Assembly (NCBI RefSeq): GCF_011075055.1
Contig: NC_058138.1
Coordinates: 3,038,001-3,102,000, forward strand
Length of the DNA: 64,000 bases
Source of the DNA: Mangifera indica
Lineage: Eukaryota; Streptophyta; Magnoliopsida; Sapindales; Anacardiaceae
Reading direction: 5' to 3'
Shown here: piece by piece, positions 34,195-46,511 of the stretch
How positions within the stretch are numbered: position 1 is the stretch's first letter
Layout: the number at the start of each line of letters is the position of its first letter
Program-made: the position numbers and the translations under genes
The notes under the pieces: generated by a model
Database searches by the model: none
Told to the model about the DNA's origin: nothing
Seen by the model: the letters and a program-made list of their open reading frames with translations, nothing else

Positions 34195-35000
34195 AAGAAT
34201 GGCCACAAACACAATTACAAACATGTGTACTCATGTTTATACTCATTATTAATACATATAATTATATATATATGTGTGTGTGTGTGTGTGTCTTCCAAAT
34301 CCTTTTTATGTTAAACTCCTATACGTGTAGTAGCAATTGATACATAATTATTTGATTAGGTGTTATTCTATTTATAATTTAAAATCACTCATTCTTATTT
34401 ACATAATTAATAATTAATTGTTACAAAATAATAAAAGGAGAAAAATAGAAAGAAGAAGGAATATAGAAATGAAGTAAGAAAAGAGAAAAGTTCAGAATAT
34501 ATAAAACAAATTCTTGAAGGAAGGTATGTAATTTATCTTTGAATAATGATGATTCTATCATTTGCCTTTGCTTTAAAATTGTTTGGTTACAAGATCAATC
34601 TTTTCTTTACAAAAAAAAAAAAAAGCACAAGAAATTTGAAAAGTAAAAAATGCATGACAAAAGAAAGAGATTAAAATGAATGACATGATAAAAGGTAAAT
34701 AATTTAGAAATGATTTCATTCTTTGCTTATGATCTCAAGTATAAGGCTCAAGCTCTTATAATTAATATCATATACCAAAATTCCAATAGATTGACGTAAC
34801 ATCTGGTCTACTATGCTTGTGGGTTTTGTTGAAGTAGGTTTTGTATAGAGGTGTTACAATGACATTCCACTAATTACGATCTTTGAGTGAATACAAACTT
34901 TATTTCTCTTGAAATTTAATGTAAAATACAAAATTTGACACAATAACACTTAGAAAATATATGTGTGATAAAATCTATTAGATCCAATTTTTTATGTTAG
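34195..35000 (-). repeat. Orphan copy of NLR upstream region
   Basis: Near-parallel to 24195-25020, including tcaatcttttctttacaaaa, aaatgatttcattctttgctta, gtaggttttgtatagaggtgttac, aaaatatatgtgtgataaaatct. TATA-like agaatatataaaac at 34495-34508. It lies directly upstream of the live NLR, so it may contribute distal promoter sequence to it. Positions 34270-34292 are a short TG microsatellite. Confidence 0.75.
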
Positions 35001-35515
35001 ATTGTTGTACATGCACTAACAATTGATACATAGATAGACATAAGTATTTATGCATCATCATATAATTAGGTGTTATTTTATCTCTAATTCAAAATCACTC
35101 ACTTTTATTCACATAATTAATAATTATTTATTATAAAATGACAAATGGGGAAAAATAAAAAGAAGGAATAAATAAATGAAGTAAGAAAAAGGAAAAGTTA
35201 AGAATATATAAAGCAAATTATGATTTCATCCTTTGCCTTTGCCCTCAAAATTGTTTTGTTACAAGATGAATCTTTTCTTTAAAAAAAAAAAAAAAAGAAA
35301 AGAAGAAGAAGCACAAACACAAGAAGTATGAAAGCAAAGAATGTATGATAAAAGAGTTTAAAATAAATAACATGACAAAGTAAGGTATATAATTAAAAAA
35401 TGATTCCACTCTAAAATTCCAATGGATTGATGTAATATTTGATTTATTGTCAAGATATTATTCATTTTAAACACATAATTTGTCACGACATTCATAACGT
35501 GTCTTAATAGCTTAG
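35001..35515 (-). repeat. Orphan copy of NLR upstream region, cut by Copia sequence
   Basis: Parallels 27100-27610: tgttagattgttgtacat, ttcaaaatcactcacttttattcacataatta, agaatatataaagcaaatta (TATA-like at 35201-35211), aagtatgaaagcaaagaatgta, aacacataatttgtca. Similarity stops at about 35515, where Copia-like sequence begins. Confidence 0.72.
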
Positions 35516-36430
35516 GAGTTTGTCTGTGAGGACACTCAACTTGACTCTGTGGTGACACTCAACTTGACTCTGTGGTGAGGGTTCCTGATTCAAGTCTGTG
35601 ATTTCATACTTTGAAGTACGAATTGTATCTAGACTCAAGTCAGGTCCCTTACCAGACTCTAAAGATTGAGTTGTAGACTCAATACCACTTTGGTGACCTA
35701 ACACACGTGTCTCCACCTCAAACTGAACCTGTCCGGATTGTCCTTCTGAAGAGAAAAGATCTTTGTAAAATTTTAGTTCATTAAAAGTAACATTTCTGCT
35801 AACAACACACTTGCGCTCTTCTAACAGCCATAGTTTATAGCCTTTAGTGCCTGTGGGATATCCTAGAAAAACAACCTTTAAAGCTCTTGGGTTAAGTTTA
35901 CCTTGACTAACATGCACATAGGCAAGACATCCAAATGGTTTTAAGTGGTGTAAAGAAGGTGCTCTATTTGACCACATTTCAATTAGGGTTTTAAAACCTA
36001 ATGCAGATGATGGAGACCTATTTATCAAGTAGCAGGCAGTTGCTATAACTTTAGCCCAAAACTTCTTACTTAATCTAGAATCAGCTAGAATACATATAAC
36101 CTTATTTAGAATGGTCCTATTCATTCTCTCAGCCAAACCATTTTGCTGTGGTGTTTCACTACATGTTCTATGCCTAAGTATACCATGTTTCTTACAAAAA
36201 TTAGAAAAATATTTGTTGCAATATTTAAGGCCATTATCAGTTCTGAGTACTTTAATTTTCTTATTAGTTTGGTTCTCAACTAGATTTTTCCAGTCTTTAA
36301 AGCACTCAAAGGCCTCATTTTTATGTTTTAGGAAATAGACCTATACTCTCCTAGAGTAGTCATCAATGAGTGTCATAAAATAGTGTGAATGAGATAATGA
36401 ATCAGGGACATGGGGAGAACCCCACAAAGA
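35504..36430 (-). mobile_element. Ty1/Copia retrotransposon fragment (integrase region), broken
   Basis: The minus strand encodes part of a Copia integrase: a core segment with the RTDNG motif near 36230, the conserved PQQNGLAERMNR stretch around 36140, then the integrase C-terminal part (GFKTLIEMWSNRAP, PFGCLAYVHV, FLGYPTGTKGYKLW) in the open frame 36136-35504. Upstream, at about 36345, a stop replaces the Trp expected after the DDYSR motif, and the frame slips near 36390. No LTR, reverse transcriptase or RNase H is present, so this is a truncated piece. Confidence 0.85.
35531..35576. repeat. 23-bp tandem duplication in the Copia fragment
   Basis: Two direct units of gacactcaacttgactctgt plus ggt, at 35531-35553 and 35554-35576. 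They sit at the edge of the Copia fragment and shift its reading frame near the C-terminal end of the open frame. Confidence 0.9.
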
Positions 36431-37604
36431 TCTTTTATTTCCTAATCCTATCATTATTTCAATTGAATTATGATTTCAATTGCATTATTTCCTAATCCTA
36501 TCATTAAGTAATTAGAATTTCTAGTTGCTTGTCCCTTTACTTGGATGGCCCAAAGCCATTGATTTCTTGTGTTGAGATTGTGCCTTTGTAGCAGCCTTCT
36601 CCTAATCCAAAGGGATACCGTATGCTCAAAGAATTATTCAAAGAAGTAAAGCTTAAATTGATTAACAAAGCAAGCTCTGCTAATGTAGTTGACGGTTCAA
36701 GAATAATTTAGGTGTCACTATCTGCCTATAGTTGTTGATATTGGTGTAAAATACTTAAATTACAATTATATAGATACCTAATCATCTTTTGTACATATCT
36801 GACTTTAAAGGATAATTTAATGCAAGTAGCAGTTTATGTCTTGATCAATGGGGGACCTATGCTCCAATTTTTTTTTTTTTTAAATATATATAAAGGGTTG
36901 TAGTTTCGTTGAATATTTTCCAGATGTTAACAGGAAAGAGTTGATATGGAGAATAAGTATAGATAACTCAGCTATTTTAATTTGTTGCATAAACATGAGA
37001 AGTGATTGGAGAAATTTAATAGTTCATAAAATGAATTCTAATGGGAGAAAAACATAACGTAACACTTTGATACTTGTGTGCTTAGGTGAAACTCTGAAAC
37101 TTACTCAACTCTTTTCCTTTTCAGAAGCTCAATATTATGTTATTAAATTCATTCATTAAACTTTGTAGTTATTAATTACTGATTGATTATGGATGACAAA
37201 TTGAATTAGTTTACAAATGACACGTTGTTTAGAGACTTGTTGAAAAACATCTCGTCCAGATGCAATAGCAATTACAGTACAAAACAATAAAAGTTAAATC
37301 AATCGAATTTGGTGGAACTTTCTTTCATAGATGAATGAATTGAGTTTGCAATGAATCATTTACAGTAAAGTTATAAGCTTTGATTCTTCTTCATTGTTTG
37401 TATTTGATTATTGTTTATTTTTTATGACGAAAGTAGTTGGTATGTTGCTCTCAAAGTTTATATTTTTCATTGGATTCTCTACCTATAGTTGTTGAGGTTA
37501 TGTTAAATATTCAATTACAATGACGAATATCTAATGCACAAAATGAGAATAATTTAATATGTTTTTGTGGAGTTATAGGGATAGATACATCAACAATCCC
37601 AAAC
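36431..37604. other. Non-coding intergenic DNA
   Basis: No gene recognised. About 37195-37290 (tagtttacaaatgacacgttg, ttgttgaaaaacatctcgtcc, gatgcaatag) recurs at about 38405-38500, and 37395-37455 (gtatttgattattgtttatt, gtagttggtatgttgctctcaaa) recurs at 38305-38362, so local segments have been duplicated and reordered around the Tourist copy at 37.6-38.06 kb. Confidence 0.5.
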
Positions 37605-38059
37605 CTTGGTTAGAGGATATTAAAGAAATTTATCTTTTATTAGTTATATTATTTTGTTTAATTTATAAATAATAAAATATTTCATTAATTTTTTATTACC
37701 AATGGTGATGTAATAGACAATATAAGAGATAATTTGATTACTAGGTAATTTTAATTTTATTATAACTAAAAATTTATTTATTAATTTTTTAAGGGCAAAA
37801 ATAATTTTATTTTCAATTAATATAACAAATAATATAAAAAAATATTTTAGAATAATTATACCCAAAAATATTTAAGTAAAATAATATACTAGTATTCTTT
37901 TATTATCTCTAACTAAACACAATAATTATTTATACTTATCTATTTTTATCAAATTTTATTAAACATAATAATAATTTATATCCAATAATCAAAAGATAAT
38001 CTATCTTTAATGTAATTTTACAATTTTAGTAATAAAACATTTCATAAACCAAATGTCCC
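37605..38059. mobile_element. Tourist-like MITE, copy 2 (diverged)
   Basis: Parallels 23667-24147 in the same orientation: ttattaccaatggtgatgtaatag, ataatttgattact, ttttaagggcaaaaataattt, ctaactaaacacaataattattta, and the end ataaaccaaatgtccc followed by tta. The left end is eroded. Confidence 0.7.
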
Positions 38060-38634
38060 TTAGAGTTATACCATTATTGCTATCTATTTAAATTAAAAGC
38101 AATGTTGTCTTCACCCTACCTAGGTTGTAAAATTGTTTCTTGTGCTATCCTTTCGTTAGAACATTGACAACTTGATTAATAGTTTGCATATATGACATAC
38201 AAATCACGTCACCATCAATCTTTTTTAAACAAAATTTTGTCAATTTCAATGTGTTTTGTTCTCTTATAAAGAATCATGTTGGTAGTAATTGCAATTACAA
38301 CCTTATTTGTGTTTGATTATTAATTACTTTTACGAGGAAAGTAGTTGGTTTGTTGCTCTCAAATAGGGTTGAATTCAAACTGAATCCGTTCGAGTTCGAA
38401 GTCGAACTGAGAAAAGTAGTTTACAAATGACATGTCGTTTAGAGACTTGTTGAAAAACATCTTGTCCAGATGCAATAGAAAATTCTAATTAGTTTTGGCT
38501 GAACTATAATACAAAACCAAGCTTAATGAATTCAGTTCAAAACTGTAACAAAAAACAACTTTAAAGGAAACATGTTGAGATAAACTTGAGCCTATATAAA
38601 ATGGGGTCAAATGGAAACCAACTCAAGTGAAGAG

Positions 38635-38766
<132 letters not shown>

Positions 38767-38839
38767 ATTGCCTAAGTCTTTCTTTGGTTTTAAATTAGGT
38801 TTATATGTATTGATAAATGTGTAAAACGTTTCCGTATCT

Positions 38840-39860
38840 TCCTATTATTAGGTGTGGATACATGTGTTAATAGCTATTCATATAGAAAACATTATTGAAT
38901 ACTCTGAGTTTGAGACAAGTTTGACTAACTTGAGTTCAATTAAAAAAATTTATTTTCACCTTCTAGTTTTTAAATTATTCTTTTCACTTTATAATTTATA
39001 TATTCATCAATTATTTCTATATTTAAAGTATATATAAAATTTTAGGAGTGTTAATTATATTTAAAACTTTTTTGGGTTTATTAATATTTTACTTAAGCTG
39101 AGTTATGAGTTTGTGAGCTCACCAAGATGGGCATCTTTAAGCTCGAGCTCGGATTTAACTAAAAAACTAAACTCAAGTAGCATAATCTTGAGTTTGATTC
39201 AACTTGGCTCACACCTTTGATTCACATATATATACAATAGTTTGTATAATATATTTTATATAAACTCTTTGTAAATAAGGATTGATTCGAGTCAAACTAA
39301 GCTTAAGATTAGGGCAACATGAGCTCATAAACTTAAAATGGTCGAGCTTATCTTAAACTAGTTGAAAATTAATTTGGTTTGATTGAACTACTCATTACAA
39401 TAGTTTAATAATAAATTATTGATGGTAATGGAATCCAGCTCAGGTTTGGATAAGTATTATCATATAAAGCATGAATTATTAATTAATTAATAATAAAGTT
39501 TAGCTTTTGCAAGAGCCCTTAATAAAGCTAATGCTACTTTGCCTATTTAATCTTCAATTTTCCACAACATTGCATTTGTTAATAAAAAATACAAAATAAA
39601 TCAAGTAGGCTCCTCACATCTTTTGTCCATTTTGTATAATGGCCGACAGACTGAAACCAGCGCTGTTATGCATGTGATGGTCTATATTATTTAATTAATT
39701 AATAATATATATAATTTATATATTTAAGTAAATAATAATTTTATTGATATATATAATATATATTTTTTTATATTGCAGAAGATAGTGTTCGACTCTTGAG
39801 CATGTGCCATGTGAAAAGAGGCATCTCTCAAGTGGGATAAAAATTTTCTGGAATTTTTTA
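38840..39860. other. TE-derived AT-rich DNA with hAT-like arms
   Basis: Positions 38895-38940, 39090-39215 and 39285-39400 carry gagttcaa/gctcgagctcgg/aaactcaag arms of the hAT-like family, with no cleanly bounded element. Positions 39600-39700 (ggccgacagactgaaa, gcatgtgatgg) are repeated at 40900-40965, marking a local duplication interrupted by the elements at 39871 and 40245. No gene seen. Confidence 0.45.
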
Positions 39861-39870
39861 AACATGTGCT

Positions 39871-40194
39871 TAGGGCTGGATTCGAGCTGAGCCGAGCTCG
39901 GCTCGGTTTTTTTATGGCCGGCTCGAGTTTGGCTCGAGCTCGACTCGAGTTCAGCTCGTTTATGGCTTAGCTCGACTCGTTTTTTATATCAAAACGACAC
40001 TGTTTTGTATATTTATATGGATCAAAACAACGACGTTTTGTATAAAAAATTTAAAAAAAAATTGCCGAGCCAACCCGAGCCAGCTCGAGCTCGGCTCGAG
40101 CTCGATCGAGCCGAGCAAAACCCGGCTCATTTCGGGCTCGAACTGAGCTGAGCCGAGCTCGAGCTCGAGCTGGCTCGGCTCGAATCCAGCCCTA
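39871..40194. mobile_element. hAT-like MITE, GC-rich, precise ends
   Basis: 324 bp with near-perfect inverted ends, tagggctggattcgagc and gctcgaatccagcccta, and a perfect 8-bp target duplication, catgtgct (39863-39870 and 40195-40202). The arms are dense in gagctcg/cgagcc motifs, making it one of the most GC-rich stretches in the window. YARNG-type termini and the 8-bp duplication define hAT. No transposase. Confidence 0.92.
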
Positions 40195-40244
40195 CATGTG
40201 CTTGAGTCTTTCTTTATTCAATAATATTTTAGTATATATTATGT

Positions 40245-40726
40245 CTTCTTACGTTTAATTTGGATAATATTTTATTACCAAAATAGAAAGATTACCTTTA
40301 AGATAGATTATTTAAAAAATTACTGGGAAAAAAATGATTACTATATTTGATAAAATTTGATAAGTATAAATAATTATTGTGTTTGGTTAAAGATAATAAA
40401 AAATTATTAATAAATTATTTTACTTAAATACCCTTAAATATAATTATTTTTAAATATTTTTCATATTATTTGTCATATTAATTAAAAGTAAATTTATTTT
40501 TGTCTCAAAAAATTGATAAATACTAATATAATTATAATAAAATCAAGATTACCTTGATAATCTTTAAATACCTAAGGTGAATGTGGTAATCAGATTATCA
40601 CTTATATTATCTACCACTTCAACATAAATAATAGAAGATTATTGTAATATTTTATTACTAATAAATTAAAAAAAAATAAAAAATAAATTAATAAGGTAAT
40701 TTTTAAAACCTATAACCAAACGCCCC
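40245..40726. mobile_element. Tourist-like MITE, copy 3 (opposite orientation)
   Basis: Reverse-oriented relative of 23667-24147. The left part, cgtttaatttggataatatttta, mirrors the right end of copy 1; the end ataaccaaacgcccc is followed by the target taa (40727-40729). Internal motifs tggtaatcagattatcac and caagattaccttgataatc match copy 1 inverted. Confidence 0.75.
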
Positions 40727-41619
40727 TAAGTGTTATTGAAATAAAAAGTTATTGAGAGAAGGACCATCCCCCTCGTTGGCCGGGTTCTGTGCGTTTCACA
40801 GATCTCTATGTACATGGATTCATTCAATTTTTCTTAATTATTATTATATTGTATTTGTTAATAAAATATTCAAAAACACATCTCCATGTCCATTTTGCAT
40901 GATGGCCGACAGACAGACTGAAATAAATCAAAATTTTTGCTTGCTCGATGCATGTCATGGCCTCCATATATTATTAATGCAGATCATATGAATGCCAATG
41001 CCTTTAATTAATTTGATTCAATTCATATATCGTTATGTGGTTATACATTATATTTAATTTAAAATTATTTAATTAAATAATAATATATCATTTAAATAAA
41101 TAATTAAATATTTAACTGATATAAATAATATATATTTTTTAAGTTGCAGGAGATAGTGTTTAGACTTGAGCATCGAAGTGGGATTAAAATTTTCTGGTAT
41201 TTTTTTAAGATTCTTTTTTATTGAATAATATTTGAGTGTATAATATATAAACTCTTCTACTCTAACTATGCAAAATAATATGACGGTGTTGTTATTTTTT
41301 ATTCTCTCCATCCCTTTCCTCTGCCTTCACTTGAGCCTCTCCCAGATCACTTTATTTTTCACTCCTTTCCCACTTCCCGATTCCTCTCTAAAGAAAAGAA
41401 AAGAAAAAATTCCCCCTTCTTTTCCCTTATTTCAGACAAAAGAAAAAAAAATCTGGTTCTTTTCTTTTTTTGAAAAAAAAAAATCTGTCTCAATATTTCT
41501 TATTTGTTGTTAAAAAAATTGTTAATTCGGCAATTGTTTTGTGATCATCTCTGTTTGAATTATTTCCAATTGCTTTACTTCTCTTCTGTTTTTCAAACTT
41601 AAAAAAGAGTTCAAAAAAA
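40727..41619. other. Upstream region of the NLR pseudogene
   Basis: Non-coding. Positions 40900-40965 repeat 39640-39690. Positions 41020-41100 are a partial palindromic MITE (tatcgttatgtggttatacatt). Positions 41320-41480 are CT-rich then A-rich, as expected of a promoter/leader; the ORFs there are low-complexity. No clear TATA box was chosen. Confidence 0.45.
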
Positions 41620-44600
41620 ATGGTTGATGTTGCCGGGAATGTTGGGGGTGCGGTGAGTCCTGTCCTTCAAGTTGGTCAGTGGTTGGCTGCTCCAATCTGC
41701 CGTCAATTTAAGTACTTGTTCAACTACAAAAGCAACTTTGACAAACTTCAAGAACAAGTTGATAAGTTGAAGAAGACAAGAGACCGAGTTCAGTGCAAGG
41801 TTACTGCAGCTAAAAGAAACAGGGAAGAGATCGAACAATAGGTTAAGGACCGGCAGAAGGATGTGGAGAAGACCATTACCGAAGCAGAGCAGTTGATTCA
41901 AGAGATGTGTAAGAGATGTGCAAGAGACCATTACCGTATGGTTACTGAAGCTGAAAGAAATGTGCAAGAGAACGAACAAGAGCTTAAGGATTTGCATGTG
42001 GATAAGACCATTACTGAAGCAGAGCCGTTGAGTCAAGAGAAAGCAAACAACCGGAGATGTTTCAAGGGATTTTGCCCCAACTTCATCTTTCACTACAAGC
42101 AAAGCAAGAAAGCTTTCAAATTAAAGCAGGATGTTATTGATCCACTCCTCCAGCAAGAAAAGGAGTTGGATCCAGTTTCCAATTCTACTAATCCACCGAA
42201 GATCTGGCTTAGATCTAGTGAAGATTATTTGGCTTTTGAATCAAGAAACTCCACAATAAAGAATGTTTGGGATGCTTAAAATGATAACAATGTCTTCATG
42301 ATTGGTGTTTACGGGATGGGTGGTCTTGGGAAGACTACTCTTGTGCAAGAAGCCGGTAGGAAAGCCAAGGAGGAAAAGCTCTTTGAGGACATTGTCTTTG
42401 TTGAGGTAAAGAAACATATGGTACAATATTGTTTCTTTGTTAAGGTTTACTTTATATTGGTTCTGACTGGGCAGTTTTTTTTTTTTTGTCTTGAAGATAT
42501 CTGAATCTCCTAATATAGAGAAGATTCAAACAACAGTTGCAGACAACTTGGGTCTGGAATTTAAAAACAACAGTGACAGAGCAGATGAGCTATATTCAAG
42601 AATGAATGGCAAGAATATTCTTTTAATTCTAGATAATATTTGGGAACCTCTAGAATTTGAAAAGATGATAGGAATTCCTTGCGGAGCTGATCGTGGAAGA
42701 AATAAACTTTTGTTCACAACAAGAAACAAAGATGTGTTGGAGAAAATGGGTTCTGCAAATAATTATAGGATGGACACTTTAAATGAAGAAGAAGCTTGGA
42801 CCCTATTTAAAAAAATGGCAGGTAACTATGTTGTAGAATTCTTGTAGAAGTAAATACTTTCACATTTTCATTAATATAGTTTGATTTTGGTGGAAAATGC
42901 TAATTATACCAACTAGGGGTGAAAAAATGTTTTAAGACCAAACGTTGGGTGGGAAATGATTTACTCGATGCAATATTTTGATTTGCATATAAAAGTTTAA
43001 TCATAATTGTTATAATGTAAAGGCTCTAAACTTTTTCGAACTTTGACTTTGAGAATATGTACAATTTAATAGATTTAGAACATGAATAAACATAAAATTT
43101 CCACTAAATTTGTTTACTAATAAATAATTTTAAGAACCTCTTTTTCTAAAGTTTTTTAAATAAAACTATTTTGCATTTAAGATGTTGATTGTATTTTTTT
43201 CAAACAATTTGAAAGAGACACTATTCTGCTCTTATTATGTCACCAACTTTCGATTTTTTTTTTGCAAATAAAATTTCAAGATGAATAATATTTTATATTA
43301 TAAAGTGGAATTCAATTAGATAAAAAATTCGATAAATTTATTTGGAAAAAATTGAAAACCAACATTTAAAACGTTTTTTAAATCCAAAGTATACATGTAA
43401 ATAGAAAATGCAATTTATATAATCCTAGATCTCTATGCAGGTAATGTTATTCAAACATGTGGATTGAATTCTTTACCAAATGATATATGTAAGGAATGTG
43501 GAGGCTTGCCGATTGTCATTTGTACTATAGCCAAAGCATTAAAGAACAAGAGACAAAAATTTCAGTGGGAAGATGCCTTGAGAGTGCTGCACACACCTGC
43601 CACAGCAAAGTTCACCAGACTTTTGGATAAGGAATATACAAAGATTAAGTTGAGTTACGATTACTTAGAAGATGAGGAGCTCAAGAAAACTTTCATAATT
43701 TCTAGTCTAAGTCTAATGGAAAATGATACTTCCATTTTAGACTTATTGAAAAATATCATGACCTTGGGGATACTTGAAGGAGTCAACCTAACCATAGTGG
43801 AAGCATTAAATAAACTAGAGGTCGTGGTGAACGAACTCAAAGACCGTTGTTTATTACTTGATGGTAGAAGTAAAGGAAGTTTTTCTATGCATGATGTTGT
43901 TCGTGTTGTTGCTATAACATGTGCATATATAGACTACCATGTTTATACAGAGAAAAATGACGTTGAAAGGGAATAGAAGGATAAAGATAAGCTTGGAAAA
44001 TGCACAATAATCTCATTAGCTGGTAATGATATTATTACTCAACTTTGGTCTGAAGGATTAAATTGTCCAAAACTTGAATTTTTTCAGGCAAGTCAGATGG
44101 GTTCTTCTTTCCAAATCCCTGAGGGCTTTCTCATCATGATGCCCAAGCTCAGAGTATTAAATTTATTTAAAATACAACAGTCATTGTTATCATTGTCAAT
44201 TGACCATTTGACTAGCCTTCAAACATTGTGTTTAAATGGTAGCAAAATTGAAGATGTTGCTATTATTGGAACACTTAAGAAGCTAAAGGTCCTTAGCTTG
44301 TGAAATACTTTGATTAAGGAATTTCATACAGAAATGGGTCAATTGACACAATTAGAGGTATTAGATTTGAGCTATTGTTGGGAGTTGAAAGTTATTGCTC
44401 CAAATGTGATATCCCAATTATCCCAATTGGAAGCATTTTATATAAAGTCATGTTTTGTTAAGTGGAAGCATGAAGTACTTGAGGAATTGAAGTTCTTGTC
44501 CAAGCTCACCATTTTAGAATTGGATATTGAAGATATCAATGTGTTGCCTATAGATTTTTTTTCTAAAGAGCTTAAAAGGTACAACATATCAATTGGCCAA

Positions 44601-46511
44601 TGGTGGTGGTTTCATTTTGGAAATGACCAACTTGAGTGTTTGAGGATATTACAATTTAAATTTAATTTTACCATCTACTTAGAAAAATTATATGAAATCA
44701 AGAATGTTGAAGCTTTGCTGTTGCATGATTCTTCAAATGAAGAGAATGATTATGAGGCTGCAAAAATTATTTCACAATCCAATGAAACAGAACCACTTTT
44801 TAACAAAAAGGTTTGATTAACTATAACTTATTGTACTTCTTTATTTTTATATTCTTATTTTCTTTTATGTGTATTCTCATTTGTTAACATATAGTTGTGA
44901 TATTGTATAATTCATTCTATTTTGGGTTTTCTTTTTTTTTTAGCTGGTGATTCAAATTTTTAGTTCAGTTCCACTATTAAATACTTCTCTTCAATTTCTA
45001 TATTATATAGTCTCTATCAAATTGATTTCATCATTTTATGGTTGATTTTGTAGTTGATACTATTAGAGACAAAAAAAAAAAACAAAACACATTGTTAATT
45101 TTTATGGCATGTCATCTATAAATCCACGAAAACTAATTATTATTTTATTTTTTAATTTTTCTCATGAGTTTACAAATATTGAAATGATAATTAACTTTGA
45201 TTGCAGGTTATTTTCACTGATTTGATGAGTTTGAAATTGATCAAGATCAGTTTTGGGAAGATTTGCGAGAGCCAACTTTCAACTTCTTCTTATGAAAATT
45301 TGACAAAATTGATTTTGGATAGATGTGATAAAATAAAATGTGTTTCCATTTTTCATAGTTAAAAGCCTTCAACAACTCCGATCCTTGAAGATAAAGAATT
45401 GTAAGGTTTTAGAGAAGATTGTTGAAGAAGAAGAAGAAGAAGAAGAAGGAATAGAAGTTGTTAATTCTATATTTCTACATATAACTCAATTGGTGCTTCG
45501 AGATTTACCCAAACTTATTGTTTTCTATCAAGGAGCATTTGCTTTGGAATTACCTTTGTTAAAAGAGTTAGAGATAAAAAAATGTCCAAACTTCACTTCA
45601 AGATATGAAGGCTTCCAAGATAATAATGAGAAAGGTGAAGTTCAAGTTTCAGAGTCAAAATCCATTTGTTTGGAACATAAGGTATTAATCTCATATTTAT
45701 TTCTTTATTGAAAAGTGTAAAAGGAAAAATCTTAAGATACACATACACACAATCACTTAAGTATATGATTTTTAATGTTTTTTGTTGCTTGAACCAAAAT
45801 TTAGAAAAAATTAAAATAAAATAACTGATCAAGTGAATTTGGATACATTATTATAAAAATCTTGTCAATTAAATATATTATAGTACAAAGTTTAAAAATT
45901 CCAATGTTGTTTTAGTTTTGAATTAGAAAAAAAAATTAAGAAGTAATCATAAATTTAAGATTTTGTATTGTTTAAAACTCGAGTTAACATTAATATTTGT
46001 GAATTCTAGGAAATTAATAAATTAAAATAATTAAAAGATTGTTTTTTAATTTATGTGGTGGATCATCTTATTTTTGTGGGCTGATATTATCTTTTGGACT
46101 TGATCTAAATTAGTTTATATCTCAAATTGGGCCTCCCTAAAAGGGTATGAATTTTGGTTTAACACACATATTCCGTAAGAAAACTCAACATGATGGCCTA
46201 TTAAGCCAAAATTTATAAGTAAACCCCTCCTGCATTTTTTATGAATAATTCATTACTCGGCAGTTAATAATTTCATATTTAAACTACTTATACTCATATT
46301 TTGAAGTTAGAATATCTTAATAATAGTATAATTTCCACTATTATATTTATATTACAAATTTGATTTATTTTCTTATTTAAATTTAGCTTATATATTACAC
46401 ATCAGATCATATGTTTCACAATTCTTTCTTTGACAATTGACACTTCCCACAATTAAAAAGTATTGATTAATTATTAATTAACTGCATTACCATATTTCGT
46501 GAATTTAACTA

